DNA from: Verrucomicrobia bacterium LW23
GTDB taxonomy: Bacteria > Verrucomicrobiota > Verrucomicrobiia > Methylacidiphilales > UBA1321
Reading direction: 5' to 3'
Assembly (NCBI GenBank): GCA_003054695.1
Contig: QAZA01000045.1
Coordinates: 186,001-250,000, forward strand
DNA: 64,000 bases
Of this stretch, positions 55,985-64,000 are shown one piece after another; position 1 is the stretch's first letter; every line of letters begins with the position of its first letter. Position numbers and translations under genes: made by a program. The notes under the pieces are model-generated. The model saw only the letters and a list, made by a program, of their open reading frames with translations. It was not told the origin of the DNA and searched no databases.

Positions 55985-57199
55985 TTGCCTCGGAATCTAC
56001 TCCGAGTCCGGCGCGACATCAATGGGAGTACCCTGTTCGTGTACGCTGAAATTTCCATCCTGAGCGAAGCCCAACGACCGCGCCCCGGCACCGCCGGAGA
56101 GGCCGAGCATGGCCGCACCGGGGCCGCGCGCCCAGGCAGCAGCGGCGCCTGGTCCTGGGCCGAAACGGACGGCACCGTGGGCGCCGGGCCGACCGAGGTG
56201 AAGCTTTTTGCGGAGATTCTGGGCCCCGCGGTGGATCACCGCAGCGCGCATCCCCGCCACCGCCCCGCCGATACCAGTGCGCAAACGGTTGTTGTGGAGG
56301 CGGATGCGTATCGCGGAACGCCGCCCGACGCCTCTCGGACCGCGGAGCCCGCTGCGATCGCCTCGCGCTCCCCGGCCGCGACGGAGCCCGCGCGCGATCC
56401 GAGCCGCGGCGGCGAGCCCATGCTTTTTGCGGACGCGGAGCTGGGCCCGATCCGTCCTGCGGCCGCCGCCCCGGAACCGGGCGCGAAGGACTGCGAAGGC
56501 GCGGCGCCTGTGATCCGCGGGTTTTCGCCCGGGCAAACGGAGTTTGCCTTTTTTGAGGAGACTACGCCGTCTAAGAAGAGCGGGAAAAAGAAATCCGCCG
56601 CCACAGCCAAAAGCAAGAGCGGCGGCAGCAGCGGCAAAGGCTCCCGGCGCTCCAAAGCAAAGGCATCCGCGGAGGCCGCGCAATCGATGGAGCAAGCGCA
56701 GCCGGTCCATCCGCTCCCGCAACCGCAGCCGCCGCATCCGGCGCCGCCGGCAGATTCTTCCCCCGCCACCGCTCCGGCTCCCGCAGCAGCGGCTCAGCGG
56801 CCGGCCACGCCGCAGGAGGAAGTTGCGCGCGAGGCGGCGGGCCCCGGGCATAACCGCGCCGCCGCCCGGCCTGCGCGGCCAACACGCCCGGTTCGCACGC
56901 CACGCAGTGACTTTACGCCTCGCGAGAACCTGGATGCGCCCCCGCCCATCGCCGGCGGCCTTCGGGGTGATCGCCCGCCGCAACCCGCCGCCGCAGCGCC
57001 GGCTGCCGGGCACGCGGCGCCCAGCGACTCCGCACCGCACACCGCCCAGGCCGGCATCCGCAGAAGCGCGCGGTTCACCCCACGCCGCCGCGCCGTGTGG
57101 GAGCGCCCGCCCGGCATCGAGGACATCTTCACGCCCATGGACGCGCTTAACATCGCCGAGCACGTCCGCCGCATCTCCGCCGTGCCGGAGGGGGAGTAG
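55985..57199 (+). CDS. Low-complexity Ala/Pro/Lys-rich cytosolic protein
   Basis: A frame of up to 404 residues. Only two parts look ordered: the first about 30 residues (GSTLFVYAEISILSEAQ) and the last 25 (FTPMDALNIAEHVRRISAVP). Between lie charged Ser/Lys stretches (KKSGKKKSAATAKSKSGGSS) and Pro/Ala repeats. The TTG at 55985 is a weak start and a hairpin overlaps it; GTG 56039 is an alternative. An antisense frame of equal length exists, but its composition (Arg/Gly/Ala) is what a GC-rich shadow gives. Possibly a scaffold or nucleic-acid-binding protein; unproven. Confidence 0.6.
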   Translation: MPRNLLRVRRDINGSTLFVYAEISILSEAQRPRPGTAGEAEHGRTGAARPGSSGAWSWAETDGTVGAGPTEVKLFAEILGPAVDHRSAHPRHRPADTSAQTVVVEADAYRGTPPDASRTAEPAAIASRSPAATEPARDPSRGGEPMLFADAELGPIRPAAAAPEPGAKDCEGAAPVIRGFSPGQTEFAFFEETTPSKKSGKKKSAATAKSKSGGSSGKGSRRSKAKASAEAAQSMEQAQPVHPLPQPQPPHPAPPADSSPATAPAPAAAAQRPATPQEEVAREAAGPGHNRAAARPARPTRPVRTPRSDFTPRENLDAPPPIAGGLRGDRPPQPAAAAPAAGHAAPSDSAPHTAQAGIRRSARFTPRRRAVWERPPGIEDIFTPMDALNIAEHVRRISAVPEGE

Positions 57200-57210
57200 G
57201 GGGGATTTCT

Positions 57211-57238
57211 CCACCAGGGCACAAAGCCACCACCAGGG
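57211..57238. repeat. Family H half-element
   Basis: CCACCAGGGCACAAAGCCAC followed by CACCAGGG: a period-9 arm with no partner, between convergent genes. Confidence 0.5.
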
Positions 57239-57270
57239 GATGCGGGAAACAGAGGGGGACAGCCGGCAGT

Positions 57271-58713
57271 CTACGCCACTGTCGTGTCCAGCGTGTCCGC
57301 CGTCAGCGAGGGCTCGGCGTAGTAGGTGTAGCCGGTAGTTTCGCGGATGCGCACGGGGAGGAGCTGGCCGCGCCAGCGCTCGTTGGCCTCCAGAATGACG
57401 ATTTTGTTGCAGCGCGTGCGACCGCTGTAGCGGAAGGGGTTGGTTTTGCTTTCGCCTTCGACGAGGACCTCGACCTCCTGGCCTACCAGGCGCAGGTTGC
57501 GTTCTTTGGCTATCTCGTCCTGCACGGCCAGCAGGCGCTGATTGCGGTCCATCTTCACGTCTTCGGGCAGCTGCTCGTCCATGGTGGCGGCGGGCGTGTC
57601 TTTACGCGGGGAGTACCTGAAGATGAAGGAGTTATCGAACTGCGCCTCGCGCATCACGTGCACGGTGGCGGCAAAATCTTCCTCCGTCTCGCCGGGGAAG
57701 CCGACGATAATGTCGGTGGTAAGGGCGATGTCCGGATTGGCCTCGCGCAGTTGCGCCACGAGTTTGAGGTACGCCTCGGCCGTGTAGCCCCGGTGCATCT
57801 GGCGCAGCAGCCGGTTGCTGCCGGATTGCAGCGGCAGGTGCACGTGCCCGCACAGCTTGGGCAGGCGGCCAAACGCGGCAACAAGATCCTTGCGGAAGCC
57901 GATGGGGTGCGGGGACGTAAAACGTACGCGCTCAATGCCTTGCACATCGCACACGGCTTCCAGAAGTTGCACGAAGGGGCTTTTGCCATCCACGGCGGGG
58001 AACTCGTGCCGGCCGTACAGGTTGACGATCTGGCCGAGCAGGGTTACCTCCTTAACGCCGCTGGCAGCCAGCCACTGCACCTCGCGCACGATGTCGTCGA
58101 TGGGCCGCGAGCGCTCCTCGCCGCGGGTGCTGGGCACGATACAGAAGGTGCAGCGCATGTTGCAGCCCTGCATAATGGAGACAAACGCTGTAACCTGCTT
58201 AGGTGCAAGCACATGCTCGCGAATGGTGTTTTGCGATCCCTTCTCCGACGCGATGTCCACCAGGGGCGCGCGCCGGTCGGCGGGGGCTGCGGGCAGCGGA
58301 AGCGACGCGAGGTCGGGCGCCACGACCTCCGCACCTGTGGCGGCCGGAGCGGAACCGACACCGCGCAGGCGGTCCACCATGTTGGCCACTTCGTGAAACT
58401 TTTGCGTGCCGGCGATGAGATCGACATCGGGCAGGCGGTCCAGGATGTCGGCGCCGCGGCTTTGGGCCATGCAACCCATAAAGCCGAGCACGAGGTCGGG
58501 CTTCGCCTTCTTCAGCTGGGCCAGGGCGCCCATTTTGTTCATCGCCTTTTGCTCGGCCTGGTCGCGCACGCTGCAGGTGTTGATGAGGATAACGTCCGCA
58601 TCGCGCTCGCCCTCCGCCAGCGTATAGCCGCGTGCCTGCAGCTGCCGCGACACCTGCTCGGAGTCGCGCACATTCATCTGGCAGCCATAAGTTTTGATAT
58701 AGACCGAGGGCAT
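57271..58713 (-). CDS. miaB: tRNA-2-methylthio-N6-dimethylallyladenosine synthase
   Basis: A 480-residue radical SAM methylthiotransferase that modifies A37 of tRNAs reading UNN codons. The N-terminal cluster cysteines are in KTYGCQMN, NTCSVRDQ and FMGCMAQ; the radical SAM cluster is in QGCNMRCTFCIVPSTRG; the TRAM-like C terminus (VEVLVEGESKTN) is present. A 30-residue Ala/Pro-rich insertion (TGAEVVAPDLASLPLPAAPA) lies between the two halves. ATG 58713 (MPSVYIKTYGCQMN) is fixed by the conserved start. It ends in a convergent arrangement with the low-complexity gene. Confidence 0.97.
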   Translation of the reverse strand: MPSVYIKTYGCQMNVRDSEQVSRQLQARGYTLAEGERDADVILINTCSVRDQAEQKAMNKMGALAQLKKAKPDLVLGFMGCMAQSRGADILDRLPDVDLIAGTQKFHEVANMVDRLRGVGSAPAATGAEVVAPDLASLPLPAAPADRRAPLVDIASEKGSQNTIREHVLAPKQVTAFVSIMQGCNMRCTFCIVPSTRGEERSRPIDDIVREVQWLAASGVKEVTLLGQIVNLYGRHEFPAVDGKSPFVQLLEAVCDVQGIERVRFTSPHPIGFRKDLVAAFGRLPKLCGHVHLPLQSGSNRLLRQMHRGYTAEAYLKLVAQLREANPDIALTTDIIVGFPGETEEDFAATVHVMREAQFDNSFIFRYSPRKDTPAATMDEQLPEDVKMDRNQRLLAVQDEIAKERNLRLVGQEVEVLVEGESKTNPFRYSGRTRCNKIVILEANERWRGQLLPVRIRETTGYTYYAEPSLTADTLDTTVA

Positions 58714-58744
58714 AGAACCCGAAATGATGGCCCGCCTTGCGCCG

Positions 58745-58835
58745 CAAAGCAAGCACAATCCGCCACCTGCGATGTTAACCCTGGCCAGGACGGAAGCAAA
58801 GCAGCATCGCGGGTTGCACGCAGGATCTCTCCATC
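58745..58835 (+). ncRNA. ffs: Signal recognition particle RNA (small bacterial type)
   Basis: The core GTTAACCCTGGCCAGGACGG then AAGCAAAGCAGC resembles the helix 8 region of bacterial SRP RNA, with a GGAA tetraloop (58792-58795) and the AGCAG asymmetric-loop sequence that binds Ffh. GCGATG (58769-58774) pairs with CATCGC (58805-58810), and AATCC (58757-58761) with GGAT(58823-58826), giving the expected long hairpin. It is divergent from miaB, whose start is about 30 bp away. The ends are estimated from pairing. Confidence 0.8.
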
Positions 58836-58836
58836 C

Positions 58837-58920
58837 CCTCTGTGCAATCCGTGCTATCCGTGGTTAAATTTCCGTTAAAACGGGAGTTTTTAACCACGGA
58901 AAACACGGATTACACGGAGG
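58837..58920. repeat. Family E inverted repeat overlapping the end of the GH28 gene
   Basis: CCTCTGTGCAATCCGTGCTA then TCCGTGGTTAAA (58837-58868) is opposed by TTTAACCACGGAAAACACGG then ATTACACGGAGG (58889-58920), 28 of 32 pairs. The right arm supplies the last codons and the stop of the minus-strand GH28 gene (TCC-GTG-TAA). Confidence 0.9.
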
Positions 58921-60403
58921 GGAAAAGGGGAATGTTCTCAACGGCAATGGTAGAATATCGAAACTCTGTAGATTCCTCATCGAAATGGATGGCCTCTGCA
59001 AACTCATTGGTCTGGAGGCGGAGATCATCGGCGCCTTGCACCGCTTTGCCGCCGTTGCTTATGCCGGCAAAGGTGACGTTTTTGACGAGGCACAGGTCGT
59101 TCATGCCCTTGATGATGCTGCGGCGTTTGACAGGGGTGTGGAAAGTGATATTACGGAAGGTGATCTTTTCCATCAGCGCTCCGGTCTTTCGGCGCTGGCC
59201 CGGGATACCGTAGACGACGTCCAGGTAGAAGATGGCGAACGGGTTGCCGGTACAGTATTCCACTTCAATGTCTTCAAACACGATATTGTGGATATGCGTA
59301 TCCGCCAGGGCTTGCACGGCAAAGGCGGCGGCCCAGTCACCACATGTACCGGTGACTCGAATGAAGTCGATGCGATGCAGATAGATATGGCTGATCTCTG
59401 AAGCCCATGTCTCCGTGCCGACGACAAGGCCGTTATTGTTGTCGCTCCAGAAAACGCAGTCGCGCACCTCAATGTCGTGGATGGGTTTGAGTGCCTCCAG
59501 CGGCACGTTGCGCTGCATCCCCTTTATGGAGATGCAGTCGTCCTTGCAGCGGATAAAGCAGTGCTCCACAAGGACTTCGCGCGAGTCGCACGGGTTGATG
59601 CCGTCCGTGGAGTAAGGGCGCTCTGACAGGACGGTAATGTGGCGTACATGAACGCGGTCGCAATCGCGGAACACGACGTTCCACGTGCAGCCTTCAATAA
59701 CCATGATGCCTTCAATGAGGACATCCCGGCAGCCGATCAGTTCGATAGGATGGCGTTCGTCGCCCCGGCCTCCAAAGCGCAGATGCGACTGGCGCAGGGT
59801 GCCGCGGCCCGTGATGCGGATATTGGTTGCGTCCTTGGCATAAATGGCTCCATAGACCTCGGCGCCGGAGGCCAGATGCAACTCGTCGCCGGAATTCAGT
59901 ACAATGCGTCCCACGCAATGCTCGCCCGGTTCGAAGGAGATCCGTTTGCCGGTTGCGGTCCCGTCTGTGGATGACTCGGATGCTGAAGCGGGCGCCGCCA
60001 ACAGCCCGGACGTCGCGCTCTCTGGCGGACGCGCAAAGATGAAAAAGGGCAGCTCCAGATTCTGGTCCCACTCCAGTTGATAGCTGCCGGGCTTTTCAAT
60101 GCGAAGAGTGACGCCGTTGTTATGAATTGTAGCAGCTATCTGGCAACGCCGGGGAAGCACGCGGACCTCGTCCACCATGCGATGAGGCTGCACGTGGATG
60201 GTGACAGGCTGGTGGAGATCCAGGTAAATCCAGGACATGGTGCCACCGGCAAATCCGGTCTGGTTGAAGACATAGGCCTCCTCCCCATCCACCCAGGCAC
60301 GGTATTCTGCGGAGGGTTTGCGATGCTCAAGCCGGTGAAGTACCGAAAGCTGAACAACCGGCATGGCCGACGTTGGTGGTGTGGAGAGAGAGTTGATGCT
60401 CAT
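58910..60403 (-). CDS. Glycoside hydrolase family 28 (polygalacturonase-like)
   Basis: A 497-residue right-handed beta-helix enzyme. The catalytic aspartates are in RPYSTDGINPCDS and RCKDDCISIKG, and VVGTETWASEI follows, as in GH28. The N-terminal 150 residues (HRLEHRKPSAEYRAWVDGEE, VTIHVQPHR) form a beta-sandwich of the type that precedes GH28 in bacterial pectinases. No signal peptide is visible, so it probably acts on oligosaccharides in the cytosol or periplasm. The C terminus is supplied by a family E repeat. It is divergent from the SGNH gene across two operators. Confidence 0.9.
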   Translation of the reverse strand: MSINSLSTPPTSAMPVVQLSVLHRLEHRKPSAEYRAWVDGEEAYVFNQTGFAGGTMSWIYLDLHQPVTIHVQPHRMVDEVRVLPRRCQIAATIHNNGVTLRIEKPGSYQLEWDQNLELPFFIFARPPESATSGLLAAPASASESSTDGTATGKRISFEPGEHCVGRIVLNSGDELHLASGAEVYGAIYAKDATNIRITGRGTLRQSHLRFGGRGDERHPIELIGCRDVLIEGIMVIEGCTWNVVFRDCDRVHVRHITVLSERPYSTDGINPCDSREVLVEHCFIRCKDDCISIKGMQRNVPLEALKPIHDIEVRDCVFWSDNNNGLVVGTETWASEISHIYLHRIDFIRVTGTCGDWAAAFAVQALADTHIHNIVFEDIEVEYCTGNPFAIFYLDVVYGIPGQRRKTGALMEKITFRNITFHTPVKRRSIIKGMNDLCLVKNVTFAGISNGGKAVQGADDLRLQTNEFAEAIHFDEESTEFRYSTIAVENIPLFPSV

Positions 60404-60584
60404 GACAAGTGTTATCGGGGTAAAAGGCCGCGTCGTTTAGCTGCTGAGGGGAACCGTAGTGGTTAGGACCAATTCGTTGATTTCCGGGTCTGGAAGGGCG
60501 TTCGTTCGGATATGATCGTCGAAGAGGGGCCGGTGCTTTTGCCACTCTATGCCTGTGGCGCACCGCGGAAACGATGCGTTATCC

Positions 60585-60600
60585 ATGCAAATCCTTGCAT
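60585..60600. promoter_or_regulatory. Operator-like dyad 1 (LacI type)
   Basis: ATGCAA-ATCC-TTGCAT: 6-bp half-sites around a 4-bp centre, the layout of LacI-family operators. It lies in the 312-bp GH28/SGNH divergent region, which otherwise shows only a TTGTTG-TCG-CAACAA dyad at 60687-60701. Confidence 0.65.
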
Positions 60601-60655
60601 CGGCAGGCAACTATCCGCGGCTGTATCCCCCTTTCCTGGAAATCCGCTCACGATT

Positions 60656-60671
60656 ATGCAAGGATTTGCAT
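60656..60671. promoter_or_regulatory. Operator-like dyad 2, reverse complement of dyad 1
   Basis: ATGCAA-GGAT-TTGCAT is the exact reverse complement of the site at 60585. Centre-to-centre distance is 71 bp, close to seven helical turns, compatible with looping between the two promoters. Confidence 0.65.
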
Positions 60672-60715
60672 TGCGTGTGGATTGAGTTGTTGTCGCAACA
60701 ATCCAGCATCTGAGC

Positions 60716-62830
60716 ATGACCTTGCATCGAGTTTACCTTCTTCCACTACTCCGTCTGATCCTTGTCTTTGCGGCGCTTACCGTCCTCACACGCGCTGCTT
60801 CGGCTGCCGAGCCGATCCGCATCATGCCGATGGGAGACTCCCTTACCGATACGTCGCCCGGTTATAAGGAGTCCCTTTATTTGAGCCTTAAACACAGCGG
60901 GTATGTTGTTGAGTTCGTCGGGCCCAAAAAAGGCAAGGCTTCCGACGGCGGGAAGCTGGACCACGCCGGCTATGGCGGATACACAGTGGGGCCCGGCCCG
61001 TCCAAGGCGGATGCGTGGTCAGGAGGCAAAGGCAACTTGTATGTGATTGCGGAAAACTGCCTTAAGTCCAAACCGGATGTGATCCTCCTCATGATCGGCA
61101 CCAACGAGTACTTCATGATCGACAAGCTCCAGCCCGATCACAACCCGGAGCGGGACGGCCCCAGGCGCGTGGCTGCCCTCGTGGACCATATCCGCGAACT
61201 GGCGCCGAAAGTGAAGATACTCGTGGCCTCAGTGCCGCCGGTGGAGTGGAGCAAGGACTTTGCCAAAGGCTTCAACGCCACGTTGCCGGATCTGCTGAAG
61301 GGCAAGGAAAATGTGGTGTTGGTGGATATGGCCAGGCTGTGCGGCTTTGTGAAGGGCGACTGGTCCTCGGATCATCTCCATCCATCCGCCGCCGGGTATA
61401 AAAAGATAGCGGGTGTGTGGTACGACGCCCTTGTTGCCAACCTGCCAAAGCCCGATCCCGCCCAGGTAGCAGCGGCGGCCAAAGCCAGGGCGGACGCGGA
61501 AGCTGCCGCCGCGGAAGCCGCCAGGAAAAAGCAGGAACGCGCCGCCGAATCGAAGACAAACCCGTCCCATCGCGAAAGGGGAACTATCACCCCCATCTGG
61601 GACTTTGCGAGGCAGAAGCCCACCTACGCGTATGTGAGCTGGAATCCTCTTGATAAAAGCGGCTCCACGACTCCAGACGGCTGGAAGATGGATGCGCTGC
61701 CCGACGGCGGAATAGGCATGGTACTGCAGGACCCGATGGATATGAGCAGCTTTAAGCAGCTGAACCTGCATGTGCGCAAGGAGGAGGGTGGGTCGTCAGA
61801 CATCTTTGTCAAACTGCTTTGCGAGAAGGGCGAACGTACCTTTAACGTGCTGTGCGCGGATGTGGGTGCCGGCCCGGATTTTACGGAGATAGCGCTGGAT
61901 CTCCAAAATCCGAACTCAGGAAAAGGCGACCTGAGCGTCGTAAAGCAGATCCAGATACAGGGTAACTTCAATAAGACGCAGAAGTTTGCCTACACACTCC
62001 GTAGTCTCGAAGGCGAGAATGCTCCCGCAGCCGGGGCTCCGGCAAAAGCGTCGGCCTCCGGCCTGGACTCGGAGCAGGCCAAACAGGCGGATCTACGCGT
62101 CTTTTTTCTGGGCAACAGCTACACGTACTACTGGGAGCTTCCGGCCATCGTCAAAACGCTGGCAGCGGATAGTTCGCCCTCGCGCAAGGTATTTGTCAAC
62201 AAACACGCGGAGGGAGGCAAAACGTTTGAATATTATTGGAAGAAGCTCAATAACGCGGACGTCGCAGCGCGCGGCGAGCTGGATCAGAAATTGCTGGACC
62301 CGCGGTGGGACGTCATCGTGCTGCAACCCTGGAGGGACGTAGATAACGACATGCACAACTACGCGGAAAAGCTCATCGCCAAGATAAAGGAGGTTAACCC
62401 AAAAGTAACCATCCTGCTTTACATGTGGGGTGACGCCAAAAGCGACATAGCCGAGAAGCATCAGGCGCTTTTCGAGCCGATTGCACAAAAGACCGGGGCC
62501 ATTCTCATCCCGGTAGCGTGGGCATGGGCCCAGGGACAGGCGGAGAGGCCGAAAGCCGAGCCCAACGACCAGGCCTGGGTAGCCCACGATGGCTGGCACC
62601 CCGGCTACCGTCGCTCCTACCTGGCGGCCTGCCAGATTTACGGCGCCCTATTCCGGCAAAGTCCCGTCGGCGTGAAGACTCGCACGTGGAAATTCGGCTA
62701 CATCCCCCCGGCCAGCGAGTTCCGGGGACCTTTGATGCTTACCGACGAGGAAGCTACCTGGCTGCAAACCCTGGCATGGGACACCCTGCGGAAGCATACG
62801 AATGATGCGGCCATCAGGGCGTTGCCATAG
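60716..62830 (+). CDS. Secreted protein with two SGNH-hydrolase domains
   Basis: A 704-residue protein with a signal peptide (about 1-31). Domain 1 (32-245): catalytic Ser42 in MPMGDSLTD, IGTNEYF (Asn130) and SDHLHPSAAGY (Asp219, His222). Then an Ala/Lys helical linker (250-280) and a beta-sandwich-like part (290-435). Domain 2 (460-650): Ser468 in FFLGNSYTYYWELPAI, with Asp625/His628 in AHDGWHPGYR. Both triads look intact. Next to GH28 this suggests deacetylation of pectic or other plant or algal polysaccharide. A single protein with two SGNH units is unusual. Confidence 0.92.
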   Translation: MTLHRVYLLPLLRLILVFAALTVLTRAASAAEPIRIMPMGDSLTDTSPGYKESLYLSLKHSGYVVEFVGPKKGKASDGGKLDHAGYGGYTVGPGPSKADAWSGGKGNLYVIAENCLKSKPDVILLMIGTNEYFMIDKLQPDHNPERDGPRRVAALVDHIRELAPKVKILVASVPPVEWSKDFAKGFNATLPDLLKGKENVVLVDMARLCGFVKGDWSSDHLHPSAAGYKKIAGVWYDALVANLPKPDPAQVAAAAKARADAEAAAAEAARKKQERAAESKTNPSHRERGTITPIWDFARQKPTYAYVSWNPLDKSGSTTPDGWKMDALPDGGIGMVLQDPMDMSSFKQLNLHVRKEEGGSSDIFVKLLCEKGERTFNVLCADVGAGPDFTEIALDLQNPNSGKGDLSVVKQIQIQGNFNKTQKFAYTLRSLEGENAPAAGAPAKASASGLDSEQAKQADLRVFFLGNSYTYYWELPAIVKTLAADSSPSRKVFVNKHAEGGKTFEYYWKKLNNADVAARGELDQKLLDPRWDVIVLQPWRDVDNDMHNYAEKLIAKIKEVNPKVTILLYMWGDAKSDIAEKHQALFEPIAQKTGAILIPVAWAWAQGQAERPKAEPNDQAWVAHDGWHPGYRRSYLAACQIYGALFRQSPVGVKTRTWKFGYIPPASEFRGPLMLTDEEATWLQTLAWDTLRKHTNDAAIRALP

Positions 62831-62835
62831 CCTGA

Positions 62836-62887
62836 AGCATTTTCTAGATAGCCTGGCGAATTCGCGACACGCTACCTGGAAAATGCT
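62836..62887. terminator. Inverted repeat between convergent genes
   Basis: AGCATTTTCTAGATAGC pairs with GCTACCTGGAAAATGCT, 16 of 17 allowing one wobble, in the 96-bp gap between the SGNH (plus) and GH50-like (minus) genes. No long T-tract, but position and form suit a bidirectional terminator. Confidence 0.5.
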
Positions 62888-62926
62888 CCAAGGTGCTGTC
62901 TCCGTGAGCCTGTTGCGGGATATGGA

Positions 62927-64000
62927 CTACAGGCTCAACCTCCTTGTGTACCGGGGTAACGGCAGCTCCGAGTCAGACCGCATTTCGAATGCGGTCTCAT
63001 ACATTTTCTCGTGTGATACCTGCGCAGCTTCGCAGATGAGGGGTTGCTCTTGATGACATACATCAAGGAAGCCGCAGTTATATGGCTCCCCGTCGTAGCG
63101 CCCAATAGCGCTTTGATCGTAGAGAGTAAACCAATGGACGCCCACGCACCAGGGTTGCGCCGCGTGGCTCTCAAGGAAGTGGCGGTAGGCCAGAGCGCGG
63201 TCTTGCTGGGTGGCCACAGTTTCCAGCCCGGCAGCGGGCATGCCGGTGTCGGTCGCGCCAAAGTGCCACTCGCCTATGAGGACGGGTTTGTGCAGACGGC
63301 AAGAAATGTCGCCGCCGGCGGGCCGGGGCTTCTTGCTGTAGGAATTGAACGTAAAGACGTCGAATGAGCTGAAGGAATCCATCAGCCAGTCTGCCGGTGG
63401 CGCTGCAAAACGGGCACCGAGATTGAGGTGATGCGGATCCACAACTTTGCAGGCGGCTCCCAGCCTGTCAAAAAGGCGACGTGTCATTAGCGCGGAGAAC
63501 TCCATGGTGTCCTGCAGAAATGCAGCGCTCTGCGGCAATCTCTCCCATCGCCCGCTGACGACATGGGCCGGTGTGGCGTCTTCCGTTTCCCAGGCCTGCG
63601 TAAGCGTGGTGTTATTGCAGGCGTACCGTTTGCCAAGCCAGGCGGCGAATTCATTGCGGGCGTAACAGCCCTCCGTGTTGGCAAGCATTCCGGCGGCTGG
63701 CGTTTGTCTGGCGACGGACCAGGTGGGCTCGTTGCAGATGTAGTAGCCTATGAAGGCTGGGTCATCGCGCGTGGGAAGAAGCTGCTGCGCCCACTCAGCA
63801 CAGCCGCTTTCAAAGTCCGGGTGGAAGACATCGGGGAAGTCGCGGAAGATGACAGGCACTGCAATCGTGTCGATATCTCGCAATGGACGTGTGTAGGGGT
63901 AGGAATAATTCTGTCCTAGTTGATAGTCGGACCAGTTGCCAAGCGTGTTAAACCGCCGCCGGCGAAGGAATCGGATCGTCAGCTTGCGCCACTCTTCACG
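62927..64000 (-). CDS. GH50-like (clan GH-A) glycoside hydrolase, 5' end cut by window
   Basis: The frame is open to base 64000 (REEWRKLTIRFLRRRRFNTL at the edge), so the start lies outside. The visible 357 residues contain the acid/base Glu in IGYYICNEPTWSVA and the nucleophile Glu in KPVLIGEWHFGATDTGM, then VGVHWFTLYDQSAIGRYDGE. The last two blocks read like beta-agarase family GH50. That clan cleaves beta-galactosidic bonds with retention. Agarose itself need not be the substrate. It converges on the SGNH gene and probably belongs to the same degradation locus. Confidence 0.85.
   Translation of the reverse strand, partial: REEWRKLTIRFLRRRRFNTLGNWSDYQLGQNYSYPYTRPLRDIDTIAVPVIFRDFPDVFHPDFESGCAEWAQQLLPTRDDPAFIGYYICNEPTWSVARQTPAAGMLANTEGCYARNEFAAWLGKRYACNNTTLTQAWETEDATPAHVVSGRWERLPQSAAFLQDTMEFSALMTRRLFDRLGAACKVVDPHHLNLGARFAAPPADWLMDSFSSFDVFTFNSYSKKPRPAGGDISCRLHKPVLIGEWHFGATDTGMPAAGLETVATQQDRALAYRHFLESHAAQPWCVGVHWFTLYDQSAIGRYDGEPYNCGFLDVCHQEQPLICEAAQVSHEKMYETAFEMRSDSELPLPRYTRRLSL

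Noticed and set aside
55997-57214. A 405-codon antisense frame opposite the low-complexity gene
   Set aside because: Both strands are open, but the minus-strand product is mainly Arg/Gly/Ala, whereas the plus-strand product has ordered ends, so the plus strand is preferred, with moderate confidence.

Overview
The window is about 64 kb of GC-rich DNA from a Gram-negative chromosome. kdsA (KDO synthesis for LPS), a TonB-dependent receptor, a LolA-like protein, many secreted proteins with Sec or Tat signals, and few clear Shine-Dalgarno sites point to the PVC group, most likely a Verrucomicrobiota/Opitutales-type bacterium. That placement is an inference from gene content and repeat style; there is no rRNA gene here to confirm it. 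I saw no insertion sequence, phage gene, CRISPR array or tRNA gene.

Layout. 1-10.5 kb is mostly housekeeping: the 3' part of murA, two tandem clpP genes, a cNMP-binding protein, a translationally coupled radical-SAM / zinc-ribbon-FHA pair, pyrG and kdsA. 11-18.1 kb (minus strand) holds a vWA protein, a CHAP amidase and a probable operon FecR-domain protein > TonB receptor > DUF1656 > HlyD that lacks the usual FUSC permease. 18-26 kb carries a methyltransferase, a TPR-AAA+ ATPase, DUF2071, a CrtC/AttH-like hydratase, a LolA-like protein, a DUF697-type GTPase and SCO1. 26.6-31 kb has two large secreted paralogues. 31-37 kb has a Tat-exported metal-dependent hydrolase, manA, and the sulfate-activation genes cysD and cysNC. 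37-44.6 kb has two tandem secreted beta-propeller proteins, a rhodanese-DUF5069 fusion, an ankyrin protein and a PhyH dioxygenase divergent from an AraC regulator. 45-51 kb contains a guanidinium exporter (gdx) with its own promoter and a guanidine-II riboswitch, a 2-hydroxyacid dehydrogenase, two small paralogous proteins and a stand-alone MoxR. 51.6-58.7 kb has a 1293-residue TPM/coiled-coil protein, a low-complexity protein and miaB. 58.7-64 kb has the SRP RNA gene and a small carbohydrate-degradation locus: GH28, a double SGNH hydrolase and an edge-truncated GH50-like enzyme. The GH28/SGNH divergent promoter carries two identical LacI-type operators in opposite orientation.

The most unusual genome-scale feature is a set of intergenic inverted repeats. 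Several sequence families (labelled A, C, D, E, F, H below) share one design: an array of 9-bp GC-rich iterons, often followed by an A-rich junction close to GAAAATC, then usually the reverse complement of the whole arm. A separate family (B) has a conserved core, GAGGGAGTGCATTTG, inside about 160-bp hairpins. Family G is a nested 220-bp palindrome. The repeats sit next to stop codons and in two cases contribute coding sequence (cysNC N terminus, GH28 C terminus).
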